Shown: piece after piece, positions 7,576-16,951 of the stretch | Position numbering within the stretch: position 1 is the stretch's first letter | Layout: each line of letters opens with the position of its first letter | Source: Shewanella hanedai | Lineage (GTDB): Bacteria; Pseudomonadota; Gammaproteobacteria; Enterobacterales; Shewanellaceae | Length of the DNA stretch: 39,237 bases | Direction: 5' to 3' | Assembly (NCBI RefSeq): GCF_007197645.1 | Contig: NZ_VKGK01000046.1 | Span: 1-39,237, forward strand | The notes under the pieces: model-generated | What the model was told of the DNA's origin: nothing | The model's database searches: none | What the model saw: the letters and a program-made list of their open reading frames with translations, nothing else | Translations under genes and position numbers: made by a program

Positions 7576-8835
7576 ATGTCTTTTTCTTCTATGGGTTTAG
7601 CTGCTGATCTAGTCACTGTGTTATCTGAGCTGGGTTACGAGATTCCAACACCTGTGCAGGTTGAAACCATTCCTGCAATCTTAGCCGGTCACGATGTGAT
7701 GGCGGGAGCGCAAACTGGTACTGGGAAAACGGCGGCGTTTGCCTTGCCTATTCTTAACCAGTTAAAAGCACAGAAACTCAGCGATAAAGCTCAGATGGAA
7801 CCAGTCAACAAAGAGGTAAAATCTGTTCGAGCTTTGATCTTAACGCCGACGCGTGAGCTTGCACTGCAAGTACATCAAAGTTTTGTTAAATATGGTAAGT
7901 TGTCGGGCCTTGATAGCGCTATTGTCTACGGTGGCGTGAGCATCGATGCCCAATCTGATGTGTTAAAAGCGGGCGTGGATATACTTGTCGCGACTCCGGG
8001 TCGTCTGCTTGATCACTTAAGACGAGGTTCTCTGACCCTTAATCAGTTAGCTTTCTTAGTGTTCGATGAGGCTGACCGCATGCTGGATATGGGCTTTAAG
8101 GACGAGATTGATGCCATCCTTAAACAGGTTCCCAAGCAGAGACAGACCCTATTATTTTCAGCCACATTTGATGATGCCGTATTTGGATTAAGTAAAGCTT
8201 TGCTTAAGGAGCCTAAACTTATTGAAGTGGGTAAGCGAAATGCGGCTGCCGGAAAGGTAGAACAACGCGTCTATGCTGTCGATGCAGATAGAAAAACCGA
8301 GTTGTTATGTCACCTACTACTCACTGAAAAGTGGCAACAAGTATTGATATTCAGTCGTAAGAAGCTGGGTGCAGATAAGATAGCATCTGCTTTACTTAAT
8401 GCAGGTGTTAAGGCGATGGCGTTTCATGGTGATCTCTCACAAAGTGCCCGTGAAAAAGTGCTGCAGCAATTTAAACTGGGTGAGATTCAGGTGTTAGTCG
8501 CTACCGATGTAGCGGCTCGGGGACTCGATGTCGAATCATTAGCAGTGGTGGTGAATTATGAATTCCCCTTTATCGCTGAGGATTATGTTCACCGTATAGG
8601 CCGTACAGGTAGAGCGGGGAATTCTGGCATCGCTATCACTTTATATAGTGAAGAAGATGCCCTGTTACTTGAAGAGGTTGAGGCGGTGCTTGATACGCGT
8701 TTGCCTCAGCAATGGTTGGCTGGCTTCGAACCGGATCTCACTAAGAGCACGTCTGATGTAAGAAGAAACAATAAATCAGCACAAAAGCAACGTGCCAGAC
8801 GCAGAGCTACAGGCAGTAAAAAAGCAAGACGCTAG
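7576..8835 (+). CDS. DEAD-box RNA helicase, RhlE type
   Basis: A 419-residue ATP-dependent RNA helicase. Motifs in order: Q motif GYEIPTPVQ (about 19-27), motif I AQTGTGKT (45-52), Ia PTRELALQV, GG, Ib TPGRL, II DEADRMLDMGF, III SAT, IV-type LIFSRKKLGADK, V ATDVAARGLDV and VI HRIGRTGRAG. A short basic tail ends in RRRATGSKKARR. The length and short basic C-terminus match RhlE-like helicases used in ribosome assembly and RNA decay. A second paralogue occurs at 32404-33702. The ribosome binding site is weak. A small hairpin (8880-8896) separates it from mgtE. Confidence 0.92.
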   Translation: MSFSSMGLAADLVTVLSELGYEIPTPVQVETIPAILAGHDVMAGAQTGTGKTAAFALPILNQLKAQKLSDKAQMEPVNKEVKSVRALILTPTRELALQVHQSFVKYGKLSGLDSAIVYGGVSIDAQSDVLKAGVDILVATPGRLLDHLRRGSLTLNQLAFLVFDEADRMLDMGFKDEIDAILKQVPKQRQTLLFSATFDDAVFGLSKALLKEPKLIEVGKRNAAAGKVEQRVYAVDADRKTELLCHLLLTEKWQQVLIFSRKKLGADKIASALLNAGVKAMAFHGDLSQSAREKVLQQFKLGEIQVLVATDVAARGLDVESLAVVVNYEFPFIAEDYVHRIGRTGRAGNSGIAITLYSEEDALLLEEVEAVLDTRLPQQWLAGFEPDLTKSTSDVRRNNKSAQKQRARRRATGSKKARR

Positions 8836-8879
8836 AATGAGTGTAACAAAACAAGGTGTTGTATCGATTATATAATTAA

Positions 8880-8896
8880 CGTCTCTAGTTGAGACG
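8880..8896 (+). other. Small hairpin before mgtE
   Basis: CGTCTC (8880-8885) pairs with GAGACG (8891-8896) over a 5-base loop, and is followed by CGCTT rather than a T run. It could be a weak terminator of the helicase gene or part of the mgtE leader. It is far too short for an M-box magnesium riboswitch. Confidence 0.3.
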
Positions 8897-8915
8897 CGCT
8901 TAAGGTGATATTTCC

Positions 8916-10283
8916 GTGGTTGAATCGAATAATGAACATGACCCTAAACTTTTCGATATTGGCGATGTGATTCAGTTACTGACAGAGGTCGATGGTCAGG
9001 CTCAGTCTGCCTTGTTCGATGAGATCCTCGAAGGTGCTGAATCAGGCACCATTGCACTTTTATTAGAGTCACTCCCCTTAGATGATCGTTTTGAGCGATG
9101 GCAGCAAGTCAATTCGACTGAGCGGGTCACCGTGCTGAGCTTAATGCGTGCAGAACCTCGAATGGGTATCTTGGAGCAGATGACCACAGAGGCCTTGGAT
9201 CATCTCTTTGCTCAGCTTAGTCCTGAGGATTTGATTGATTGGAGTGATCACCTTCCTGATAACTTAACTGCGCGAGCATTGGCGCAGATGGGTCTGCGCC
9301 AACGTAAACATTTTGAATTGTATGATCAATATTCCGATAACGAGATTGGTCGATACGCAGATCACCAGATGTTGGTGTTGGATCTCAACTCCACGATTGG
9401 TCAAGCTCAGAACTTTTTCCGCCGTATTAACTTAGATTGTAATGATAAAATTTTCATCATTGATGAACAGGGTAAATACCAAGGTGAGGTAAGACGCTTT
9501 GATATTTTCAAACATGATCTTACTGAACCATTAGTCTCTTTATTGTCTGAAGATACGCGCTCACTGTCTGCTGATACCTCTCTATTAGAAGCCGCTGAAT
9601 CCATGGAGCATAGCCGTGAGGTTGAAATGCCGATTGTGGATAATGATGGGGTGTTGATTGGCCGTGTAACATTGAGAACTGCGACCATATTGGTGCGAGA
9701 GCATTATGAAGCTCAACTCATGGCAACGGCGGGTATGGATGAGTCAGACGATCTGTTCTCGCCCATCGTCAAAGGAGCACAGCGCCGAGCTATCTGGTTG
9801 GGGATTAACCTGTTAACGGCATTCTTAGCGTCCGCGACCATAGGGTTGTTTGAAGGAGTATTAACTCAAGTGGTTGCGCTCGCCATCTTGATGCCAATAG
9901 TGGCGTCGATGGGTGGGATTGCTGGTAGCCAGTCGTTAACCTTGATGATCCGTGGTATGGCCATGGGGCAAGTGTCTACTGGTAACCGTTTTTCATTAAT
10001 GAAAAACGAGTTAGGGATTGGGGCGGTTAACGGTGTTTTATGGGCAGGGGTTATCGGAGCCGTTGCCGCGTGGTGGTTTGCAGATCAGACCTTAGGCATG
10101 GTGATGGCGTGTGCTATTTTAGTCAATATGCTGGTGGCTGCCGTGGCGGGGGTTTTAGTGCCGATTATTTTACAGAAGTGTCATCAAGATGCCGCATTGT
10201 CCGGTTCAGTGATATTAACAACGGTGACGGATGTGGTTGGTTTTTTCACCTTCTTAGGCATGGCGACCCTACTATATTTGTAA
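8916..10283 (+). CDS. mgtE: MgtE magnesium transporter
   Basis: A 455-residue Mg2+ channel/transporter. The N-terminal MgtE_N helical domain (about 10-130, including LSPEDLIDWSDHLP) is followed by two CBS domains (about 140-260, with the pattern MPIVDNDGVLIGRVTL) and a plug helix. Five membrane segments follow from about 290 to the C-terminus. The transport domain carries PIVASMGGIAGSQSLTL, the conserved MgtE pore signature. The CBS and N domains sense cytosolic Mg2+ and gate the pore in this family. The start is GTG at 8916, with AAGGTGA eight bases upstream. A strong bidirectional terminator follows. Confidence 0.93.
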   Translation: MVESNNEHDPKLFDIGDVIQLLTEVDGQAQSALFDEILEGAESGTIALLLESLPLDDRFERWQQVNSTERVTVLSLMRAEPRMGILEQMTTEALDHLFAQLSPEDLIDWSDHLPDNLTARALAQMGLRQRKHFELYDQYSDNEIGRYADHQMLVLDLNSTIGQAQNFFRRINLDCNDKIFIIDEQGKYQGEVRRFDIFKHDLTEPLVSLLSEDTRSLSADTSLLEAAESMEHSREVEMPIVDNDGVLIGRVTLRTATILVREHYEAQLMATAGMDESDDLFSPIVKGAQRRAIWLGINLLTAFLASATIGLFEGVLTQVVALAILMPIVASMGGIAGSQSLTLMIRGMAMGQVSTGNRFSLMKNELGIGAVNGVLWAGVIGAVAAWWFADQTLGMVMACAILVNMLVAAVAGVLVPIILQKCHQDAALSGSVILTTVTDVVGFFTFLGMATLLYL

Positions 10284-10307
10284 TACTAATTAAGAAGAAT
10301 TAGACAT

Positions 10308-10338
10308 AAAAAAAGCGCTGAATGTTCAGCGCTTTTTT
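10308..10338. terminator. Bidirectional terminator between mgtE and torD
   Basis: AGCGCTGAA (10314-10322) pairs with TTCAGCGCT (10325-10333), flanked by A7 on the left and T6 on the right. It would terminate mgtE on the plus strand and torECAD on the minus strand. Confidence 0.9.
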
Positions 10339-10354
10339 ATTGATATTAAATGGT

Positions 10355-10990
10355 TTAGCTTTCTGACTTTAAATCATCAAGATCCGATGCAACCCAGTTT
10401 TTAGTCAAACGCGCGAGTGCGCAGTAAAACTGTCCACTGTCACATTCGATGACCTTAGCAGCAAAGTTACCTAACCAATTATTAAGGTTAGATTCAATGA
10501 AGTTTAGCTGAGTGGTTTTGTCGCTGTTCAAACACAGGTGTTCCACATAGGCTAAAATCACCGCCAAATGATCGGCTGGCTCAGGAAAACTTGTCTGAAC
10601 CTGTAGCTTACTCTGCTTAAGGAATTGCAACATCTGCTGATGTTGCTCCCCAAAAAGAGGTGTTTCATGATCGCTGCCGTTCAGGTATAAGCTGGCATAA
10701 GGAGAGGCACTGTGCTTTGATCCCACTAGGAAGAGGCCACAATAATCCGCGGCTAGTTCCAATAGTGCCTTATCCGTTTTTAGCGTATTCAGTACAGATA
10801 TTAAAGTATCGATATCTTGTTTGAATGCAGGCTCACTCGCTAGTTGTGCTAAGAAAGCTTGCGCTTGCTCACCTGTTAGTTCGTGTAGAATTTGATGATC
10901 AATTTCTTTAGCAAACAGGGATGAGAGAAGTCGATAGACCATCGCTCTTGCCTGATTGACTGCCGAATCATTCATATCACTTACATTCAT
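10355..10990 (-). CDS. torD: TorD chaperone for TorA
   Basis: A 211-residue all-helical cytoplasmic chaperone of the TorD/DmsD/NarJ family. It binds the twin-arginine signal and core of TorA and keeps the apo-enzyme ready for molybdenum cofactor insertion before Tat export. The family signature is visible as FPEPADHLAVILAYVEHLC (about 130-150), together with the early MVYRLLSSLFAKEI. It is the last gene of torECAD, 44 bases after torA. The ATG at 10990 follows AAGGATGAAGT, which supports this start over ATG at codon 6. Length is normal. Confidence 0.93.
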   Translation of the reverse strand: MNVSDMNDSAVNQARAMVYRLLSSLFAKEIDHQILHELTGEQAQAFLAQLASEPAFKQDIDTLISVLNTLKTDKALLELAADYCGLFLVGSKHSASPYASLYLNGSDHETPLFGEQHQQMLQFLKQSKLQVQTSFPEPADHLAVILAYVEHLCLNSDKTTQLNFIESNLNNWLGNFAAKVIECDSGQFYCALARLTKNWVASDLDDLKSES

Positions 10991-11034
10991 ACTTCATCCT
11001 TCATACGCTTAACAAATTCCTTATAGGTACAAGA

Positions 11035-13527
11035 CTAAACATTAACCTGAATAGGGCCACTGAATGAGCTTACTTCAGGTACTTTACCTCGGTATTTTTC
11101 AAAATCAACCAAACAGGTATAGGCTGAACAAGCTTGCGCTAGTTTTGATGTACCGATATCCAGAGTCAGTGTATTTGGATCACCGTAGCTACAGATTGCA
11201 CCGATTTCAGCGCCGCCTTCTTTGCTACCATTTGGACCAACAGGTCCATACCAAGCACCTTCTTGAATACGGATAATACTCTGAGGGAAGTTGTTTGAAA
11301 CCACTGCACCTGCAAGTAATTGACCACGGTCGTTAAAGACACGAACAATATCACCGCTCTTAATGCCACGCTCTTTTGCATCTGCAAGGCTGATATAAAC
11401 AGGCTCGCGACCTTTGACGGTATAGGTTTCACGGAACTCTTGCGATTCACACATCTGAGAGTGAAGACGCTTATCTGGGTGGCAAGACTGCATCCACACT
11501 GGGAATTTCTTCGAACCTGGACCACCATGGCTTCGCTCTGCTTTTTCCATCCAAGTTGGGTGGCCTGGGCAGTCGTCATAGTTGTATTGAGCAATCTTAC
11601 GGCTGAAGATCTCAATCAAACCAGAAGGCGTACCGAGTGGATTGATTTCAGGATCGTTTCTGAAATCCGCATGACGAGTCCATGGCTTACCTTCGCCAAA
11701 GTAAACGTAACCGGCTTTCCAGAACTCTTCAAACAGAGGCATATCGAACTTGCCAGCGTTAGCCGCTTTACAGTCGTTATACAACATAACCAGCCAATCT
11801 TTTTCCGTCATACCACGGGTGTATTCTTTCTCTTTCCCTAGGATTGCCGCAAAGCGAGTGAAAATTTCAAAATCAGATAAACTCTCATACAGAGGCTCTA
11901 CCATCTTCTGCATCGATAACAAACCACGGTTAGCGTAGCTGCCATAGATGTCGATATCGTTACGCTCAAATGTGGTACATGCTGGCAACACGATATCAGA
12001 GAAACGACATGTCGCAGTCCAGTTCATGTCGATAGAAACAACACATTTCAGTTTCATGAAGGCTTGCTTCATTCTGTTTCTATCTTGATGGTGGTTCCAT
12101 GGATTGTTACCAGAAAATACCATCATTTTGATATCAGGGAAGGTCACTTTAGAACCATTTGAATCGATGATTTTACCTGGCTCTAAAATTGAATCAATCC
12201 AACGCGCAACTGGGATCGTGCTGCTTGCACCTTTGAAGTCATTGCTATCAAAGATAGGCTTTTGACCTTCATCCAAGTTACGTGGGAAAGCACCTGGTGC
12301 AGCTGCACCTGATGACGGAACACCGATACCAGAGTAATGGTGACCATAGCTGATACCGCCACCTGGTAGACCAATTTGGCCTATCATGGTGGCAAGTACA
12401 GCACCCATCCAGTAAGGCTGCTCGCCATGCTGTTGGCGCTGAATACACCAGCCCATCATCATTTGAGTACGGCCTTTAGTCATGACTTTAGCTAAGTCAC
12501 GAATCACTTCAGGGCTCACACCACATATTTTAGATGCCCACTCAGGCGTCTTAGGTACACCATCACTTTCGCCCATTAAGTAAGGGAGAAATTGATCGAA
12601 ACCTAAGCTGTAACCTTCGATAAACTTAGTGTCATGTAGGTTTTTGGTCACCATTTCATGGGCGATACCTAACATTAACGGCACATCGGTTTGTGGGTTT
12701 ACATAAAGCTGCTCACACCCTAGGTACTCTTGAGTCTTAGTAACAACAGGGTCAATACTGATCACACGGATCTTGCCCTGTTTTACTTTCTCTTTAAGCT
12801 GCGCTAGATAAGCATAAGATTCATGTGTTTCCGCGTTCCAACCTACTTGTAGATTCTTGTAAGGATCGTTGGACCATAAAACGATGGTATCGGACTCTTC
12901 AAGAATTAATGACCAAGAGGTACCCTGTGCATACACTTCGGTAGAACCTAAGATATATGGCAAGATTGTCTGGCCCGCACCGGTAGAGTAATCGCCGATT
13001 TTTTTAACGAAATTACCGTGCATGCCAACAGCACGTTGCATATGGCTAGTACAAGAATGCAATTGACCGGTTGCACGCCAGCCTGTTTGGCCCGCGTGAA
13101 GACCCGATGGACCGTACTTAGTTTGTACTTCATCAAGAGAGTCTTTAAATAGGTGTAATGCCTTGTCCCACGTGACACGTACGAAACGGAAATCGCCGCG
13201 TTGACTGGTATTACTTTCAAAGCCATTCAGTAAAAAGTCTAAACGTACCATCGGGTAGCGAACACGTGATGGGTTATACACTAAGCCCTTTACGCCATTG
13301 ATCATATCCGATGGATATTTATCACTGTCGAATGGAATAACTTGGTCGATAACGCCATTTTTACGCTTCATTTTGAATGCGCCAAAATGTGAACCAGTCG
13401 TCAACCAGACATCGTCGTCTTTGGCACCAGCTGCCGCTAGCGCATTAAGGGGAGCAAGTACTGATGCACCGCTTAGGACAACATAAGATGTTGATACTAA
13501 TCCCTTTAGAAAATCTCTTCTTTTCAT
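11035..13527 (-). CDS. torA: TorA TMAO reductase, periplasmic molybdoenzyme
   Basis: An 830-residue terminal reductase converting trimethylamine N-oxide to trimethylamine in the periplasm, using a bis-molybdopterin guanine dinucleotide cofactor. It has a Tat signal peptide (KRRDFLKG at 2-9, hydrophobic to about 28, cleavage after about A31). The molybdopterin oxidoreductase core contains GDYSTGAGQ, whose S181 corresponds to the serine Mo ligand of the DMSO/TMAO reductase group. The C-terminal dinucleotide-binding domain begins near KGREPVYISLADA. No iron-sulfur motif is present at the N-terminus, as expected for this subgroup. It lies 19 bases after torC and is followed by torD. Confidence 0.96.
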   Translation of the reverse strand: MKRRDFLKGLVSTSYVVLSGASVLAPLNALAAAGAKDDDVWLTTGSHFGAFKMKRKNGVIDQVIPFDSDKYPSDMINGVKGLVYNPSRVRYPMVRLDFLLNGFESNTSQRGDFRFVRVTWDKALHLFKDSLDEVQTKYGPSGLHAGQTGWRATGQLHSCTSHMQRAVGMHGNFVKKIGDYSTGAGQTILPYILGSTEVYAQGTSWSLILEESDTIVLWSNDPYKNLQVGWNAETHESYAYLAQLKEKVKQGKIRVISIDPVVTKTQEYLGCEQLYVNPQTDVPLMLGIAHEMVTKNLHDTKFIEGYSLGFDQFLPYLMGESDGVPKTPEWASKICGVSPEVIRDLAKVMTKGRTQMMMGWCIQRQQHGEQPYWMGAVLATMIGQIGLPGGGISYGHHYSGIGVPSSGAAAPGAFPRNLDEGQKPIFDSNDFKGASSTIPVARWIDSILEPGKIIDSNGSKVTFPDIKMMVFSGNNPWNHHQDRNRMKQAFMKLKCVVSIDMNWTATCRFSDIVLPACTTFERNDIDIYGSYANRGLLSMQKMVEPLYESLSDFEIFTRFAAILGKEKEYTRGMTEKDWLVMLYNDCKAANAGKFDMPLFEEFWKAGYVYFGEGKPWTRHADFRNDPEINPLGTPSGLIEIFSRKIAQYNYDDCPGHPTWMEKAERSHGGPGSKKFPVWMQSCHPDKRLHSQMCESQEFRETYTVKGREPVYISLADAKERGIKSGDIVRVFNDRGQLLAGAVVSNNFPQSIIRIQEGAWYGPVGPNGSKEGGAEIGAICSYGDPNTLTLDIGTSKLAQACSAYTCLVDFEKYRGKVPEVSSFSGPIQVNV

Positions 13528-13546
13528 TTTCTTTATCCTATTAGTG

Positions 13547-14725
13547 CTAGTGCGCAGACTTATCGAAAGTAGATGAATGCTCTTGTAGGTATTTCTGTAC
13601 CAAGGCTTGTGTATCTTGATCCATATTAACGAAGGCGATCATACCTTGGAACATACCTGGCCAAGTGTTGGCATCAAAGTGAGCTTCTGCAGGTTGAGTG
13701 TGACATACGCTACAGCTAGTGCTGTATGTTGAACGTGCGTAATCCCAAAGCGGTTGCAGATCTGTCACTAAGTAATCTTTGTCTGTCCAGATCTTAGCTT
13801 CAACACGCTGCCATGTAAGACCGGTTAATGGGTCTACTTTCTCTTCAAACACTTCCATTACACCCTCTTCAAGGGCGGCATCTTTAGTTAACTGAGCAGA
13901 TAGAATGTTGAGACCGAAATCGTAGTAGATCACACGTCCTGCACCAATTCTCTTACGCCAGCCATCGATACCAATTTTTACACGGTTGCCGTCAGCTTCT
14001 AAAACTTTCACTTTAGTCGCGATGTTTAACGTACCGGCTTCAACGTCTGTTGTTGCATTGAAGAAAAGTGGTTTAGTCAGCGCAGAGTAGTAAATTTGTC
14101 CGTCTTCAGGTGAACTGACACCGCTACCGACTTGAGCGATTAGCTCAGGAGCACGAGCAACGCCCATGTTTGGTAGTTTATGTGCAATACCTTTGTGACA
14201 ATCAATACAGCTTTGATCGAGTTCAGCTGCGCGCTTCATCTGCTTTTGAGCAAGTTTAGACATGCTTTCCCACTTCATTGAGTCGTAGCTATGGCAGTTT
14301 TTACAAGCAAGCGAGTTATCAAGATCGAAACGTTTCCATTCACGACTTGCCATCTCTAAACGCTTAGCTTCAAATTTTTCAGGTGTGTTGACCGTTTGTA
14401 GCATCCAGCCCCATACATCGTGAGATGCTTCGAGCTTACGGGCAATCTTACGACCCCAGTTGTGTGGAACATGACAATCAGGGCAAGTTGCCCGTACGCC
14501 TGAGTGATTAGACCAATGCACTGTTTTTTGTAGCTCTTGGTATGGCATGCTTTCCATACTGTGACAGCTAATGCAGAACTCTTCGGTATTGGTCATCTCT
14601 AGTGCGGTATTGAACCCGCCCCAAAAGATAACGCCCATTAGGAAGGCAGAAAGACTAATCGTACCTAAGGTAAGAAATTTGGCTGGCTTGGTTAGCGTGC
14701 GCCAAATATTCATGATCCACTTCAT
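13547..14725 (-). CDS. torC: TorC pentahaem c-type cytochrome
   Basis: A 392-residue NapC/NirT-family quinol oxidase that passes electrons from the menaquinol/ubiquinol pool to TorA. A single N-terminal anchor at about 15-37 precedes the haem domain. Five CxxCH motifs are visible: CISCH (~52), CPDCH (~82), CKNCH (~140), CIDCH (~174) and CSVCH (~349). The first four form the NapC-like domain and the fifth lies in the C-terminal extension typical of TorC. The ATG at 14725 follows AAAGGAT. It sits between torE and torA in the operon. A periplasmic cytochrome maturation (Ccm) system is required but is not in this window. Confidence 0.95.
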   Translation of the reverse strand: MKWIMNIWRTLTKPAKFLTLGTISLSAFLMGVIFWGGFNTALEMTNTEEFCISCHSMESMPYQELQKTVHWSNHSGVRATCPDCHVPHNWGRKIARKLEASHDVWGWMLQTVNTPEKFEAKRLEMASREWKRFDLDNSLACKNCHSYDSMKWESMSKLAQKQMKRAAELDQSCIDCHKGIAHKLPNMGVARAPELIAQVGSGVSSPEDGQIYYSALTKPLFFNATTDVEAGTLNIATKVKVLEADGNRVKIGIDGWRKRIGAGRVIYYDFGLNILSAQLTKDAALEEGVMEVFEEKVDPLTGLTWQRVEAKIWTDKDYLVTDLQPLWDYARSTYSTSCSVCHTQPAEAHFDANTWPGMFQGMIAFVNMDQDTQALVQKYLQEHSSTFDKSAH

Positions 14726-14779
14726 AGCAGTATCCTTTAAAATCTCAAATTCGTTATTGTTAAACTATTGCAGGCTTGG

Positions 14780-14950
14780 TTAGTGTGCAGCGACGCCACT
14801 TAACGTTTGGATAATCCAAATGAATAAGCCGTAAGCTCCAACGCCAGTGAAGGCAAGTATTGGGAAAAGAAGAAATATAATGAAACCTAAGGCTTTTAAT
14901 TCTTTAGATTTCACCTCTGTTGCTGACTCTGTAGGTAGCTGTTCTGCCAT
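14780..14950 (-). CDS. torE: TorE, small NapE/TorE-type membrane protein
   Basis: A 56-residue protein beginning MAEQLPTESATEVKSKELKA. One membrane segment follows at about 22-46 (LGFIIFLLFPILAFTGVGAY and on) and a short tail ends GVAAH. This is the size and layout of the NapE/TorE family of unknown function that opens nap or tor operons. The LFPIL pattern is the family hallmark. It is the first gene of torECAD, 54 bases before torC, and lies about 86 bases downstream of the tor-box array. Confidence 0.88.
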   Translation of the reverse strand: MAEQLPTESATEVKSKELKALGFIIFLLFPILAFTGVGAYGLFIWIIQTLSGVAAH

Positions 14951-15035
14951 AACCGACTCTCTTAAGTGATCTAATCTCTGATTACACCAATATAAAGCAT
15001 GTTTGTGAACAGGAGTAATACGATGAATGAATGAT

Positions 15036-15065
15036 ATTTATGAAAATATGAAAAAATATGAACAG
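15036..15065 (-). promoter_or_regulatory. TorR boxes of the torECAD promoter
   Basis: On the minus strand the decamer CTGTTCATAT (15056-15065) matches the E. coli tor box exactly as I know it. It is followed in 10-bp phase by TTTTTCATAT (15046-15055) and a weaker third copy (15036-15045). The array lies 86-115 bases before torE, suited to activation by phosphorylated TorR. The same decamer type occurs before torR at 1772-1801. Confidence 0.8.
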
Positions 15066-15498
15066 ATTTCGCTTTCTGTTACTGATTAATTCGTCAGTTA
15101 AAATATGAGCGATAAGTTATTTTTTGTGCAAATGGTGAGATGATTATCTGAGTGAGGGGATGGCAATTGATATGAAGTTAGAGCGGAGTCATTATGGGAC
15201 TCTTTTGAGTCAGTTTCACCTCCATTGAAGTAAATAATAAATCGCCAATCTTTGAAGGAAAATGGCACTATCTGCTTGTTACATATTGCTGTAGAATCCG
15301 CCGCCAACAAAGGCTGTGTTGTCATTGAACTTTCAGTGAAAAGTCCGTGATATAGCGAATATTGATGACGTATCGGTCACTATTTAACAGCATGCAGGTC
15401 ACTTTAAATACTCAATAGTATAAGTGGATCTCTCACCCGATGTATCGTTTACCTGCCATAGCCTTTCAACTTTCAGAGATCAAAAAGGTATCAAGATT
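15066..15498. other. Intergenic region between torECAD and the purine permease
   Basis: This roughly 430-base gap separates divergent units. A 75-codon frame on the minus strand (15098-15325) has no family I recognise and only a weak ribosome binding site; it is probably not a gene. I looked for a purine riboswitch and a PurR box before the permease and saw neither convincingly. The torECAD promoter must lie at the left edge near the tor boxes. Confidence 0.4.
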
Positions 15499-16875
15499 AT
15501 GCAGTCCGAACAGACTCGCCCTACACAAAACGTTAACGCTACTCAAGCATCAAATTCAGTGCCGCTACTGGACCGTTATTTTTCGATCTCAGCACGAGGC
15601 AGTACCTTAAGACGTGAAGTGGTGGCTGGTTTTACCACATTCCTTGCGATGGTCTACTCAGTGATTGTGGTGCCTAATATGTTAGGCTCTGCTGGATTTG
15701 ATACTGGCGCAGTATTTATTGCGACATGTTTAATCGCCGCATTTGGCTCGCTATTGATGGGACTGTGGGCGAATTTACCCATGGCGATCGGCTGTGCCAT
15801 TTCGTTAACGGCCTTTACTGCATTTAGCATGGTGTTGGGACAAGGGATCTCTATTCCAGTCACTTTAGGTGCTATTTTTCTGATGGGAGTGGTGTTCACA
15901 TTTGTGAGCGTGACTGGCGTTCGTCAATGGGTGTTGACTAACCTACCTAAAGGAATTGCACATGGAACAGGCATAGGTATTGGTCTGTTTTTACTGTTAA
16001 TCGCGACCAATAGCGTGCAATTGATTCTAGCCAGTGATGCGGGTTTGCCCGTTAAACTTGGAGACATCAACAGCCTGCCTGTCTTGGCTACGATCATCGG
16101 TCTTGCTGCGACCATAGGCCTAGAGCGTCGTGGCACCCCAGGTGGGATCCTTATTGTCATTATGGCGCTGTCAGTGTTTGGCTTGATATTCGATCCAGCG
16201 GTGCAATATCAGGGGTTATTTGCTTGGCCTGATCTAATGTCGGAGCAATCACTCATTGGTCAGCTTGATGTTATGGGGGCATTAAACCCAGTGGTATTAC
16301 CGATAGTATTAGCATTGGTGATGACAGCCATTTTTGATGCCACAGGAACTATTCGTGCTGTTGCGGGACAAGCTGAATTGCTTGATAAGAATGATAACAT
16401 TATCGGTGGTGGCAAGGCGCTGACCTCTGATTCTGTGAGCAGTATTGTGGCTAGTGTGGTTGGTGGTGCTCCTGCTGCTGTGTACATTGAATCAGCTGCG
16501 GGTACCGCTGCTGGCGGAAAAACAGGGTTAACGGCAACAATCGTCGGTATTTTGTTTTTATTGATGATGTTCCTCGCACCACTGAGTTATCTTGTGCCTG
16601 CTTACGCTACAGCACCTGCGCTGATGTATGTGGGGTTATTGATGTTGAGCAATGTGACTAAGCTTGATTTCAACGATAAAGTTGATGCGATGGCTGGTCT
16701 TACTTGCGCAGTGTTTATCATTTTAAGCTGCAATATAGTCACGGGTATTATGCTTGGTTTTGTCACGTTAGTGATTGGCAGATTGTGTAGCGGTGAGTGG
16801 CGTCAATTGAAACCTGGCGTGGTGGCGATAACCTTAGGCTTGGTGATATTTTATATGGGTGGTTGGGCTATTTAA
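15499..16875 (+). CDS. AzgA-like purine (adenine/hypoxanthine/guanine) permease
   Basis: A 458-residue membrane carrier of the NCS2/AzgA group, expected to import purine bases with protons. It has twelve or more hydrophobic segments. Family signatures include RREVVAGFTTFLAMVYSVIV near the start, TAIFDATGTIRAVAGQAELL in the middle and ESAAGTAAGGKTGLTA, which correspond to the substrate-binding segments of AdeP/PurP and GhxP type permeases. I chose the ATG at 15499 (MQSEQTRP) with AAAGGT upstream; the frame is open further, back to a GTG at 15424. The exact base preference cannot be read from sequence. It is divergent from torECAD. Confidence 0.85.
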   Translation: MQSEQTRPTQNVNATQASNSVPLLDRYFSISARGSTLRREVVAGFTTFLAMVYSVIVVPNMLGSAGFDTGAVFIATCLIAAFGSLLMGLWANLPMAIGCAISLTAFTAFSMVLGQGISIPVTLGAIFLMGVVFTFVSVTGVRQWVLTNLPKGIAHGTGIGIGLFLLLIATNSVQLILASDAGLPVKLGDINSLPVLATIIGLAATIGLERRGTPGGILIVIMALSVFGLIFDPAVQYQGLFAWPDLMSEQSLIGQLDVMGALNPVVLPIVLALVMTAIFDATGTIRAVAGQAELLDKNDNIIGGGKALTSDSVSSIVASVVGGAPAAVYIESAAGTAAGGKTGLTATIVGILFLLMMFLAPLSYLVPAYATAPALMYVGLLMLSNVTKLDFNDKVDAMAGLTCAVFIILSCNIVTGIMLGFVTLVIGRLCSGEWRQLKPGVVAITLGLVIFYMGGWAI

Positions 16876-16951
16876 TCCATTCGTTATCCTTCTTGAGAAT
16901 AGGCTAGGTTCAGTATTGAATTTAGCCTCAAACGATCTCAATACGCAGGGT

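Noticed and set aside
8836..8915. M-box magnesium riboswitch before mgtE
   Set aside because: Only 80 bases separate mgtE from the helicase gene, too short, and only one small hairpin is present.
11064..13486. Several long open frames antisense to or overlapping torA
   Set aside because: They are shadows of the strongly supported torA coding frame and have no family signal.
15098..15325. 75-codon minus-strand frame between torECAD and the permease
   Set aside because: No family, weak ribosome binding site, and it lies just upstream of the tor boxes where a promoter region is expected.
15350..15498. Purine riboswitch or PurR site before the permease gene
   Set aside because: The conserved purine aptamer loops and the ACGCAAACGTTTGCGT-type palindrome are both absent.
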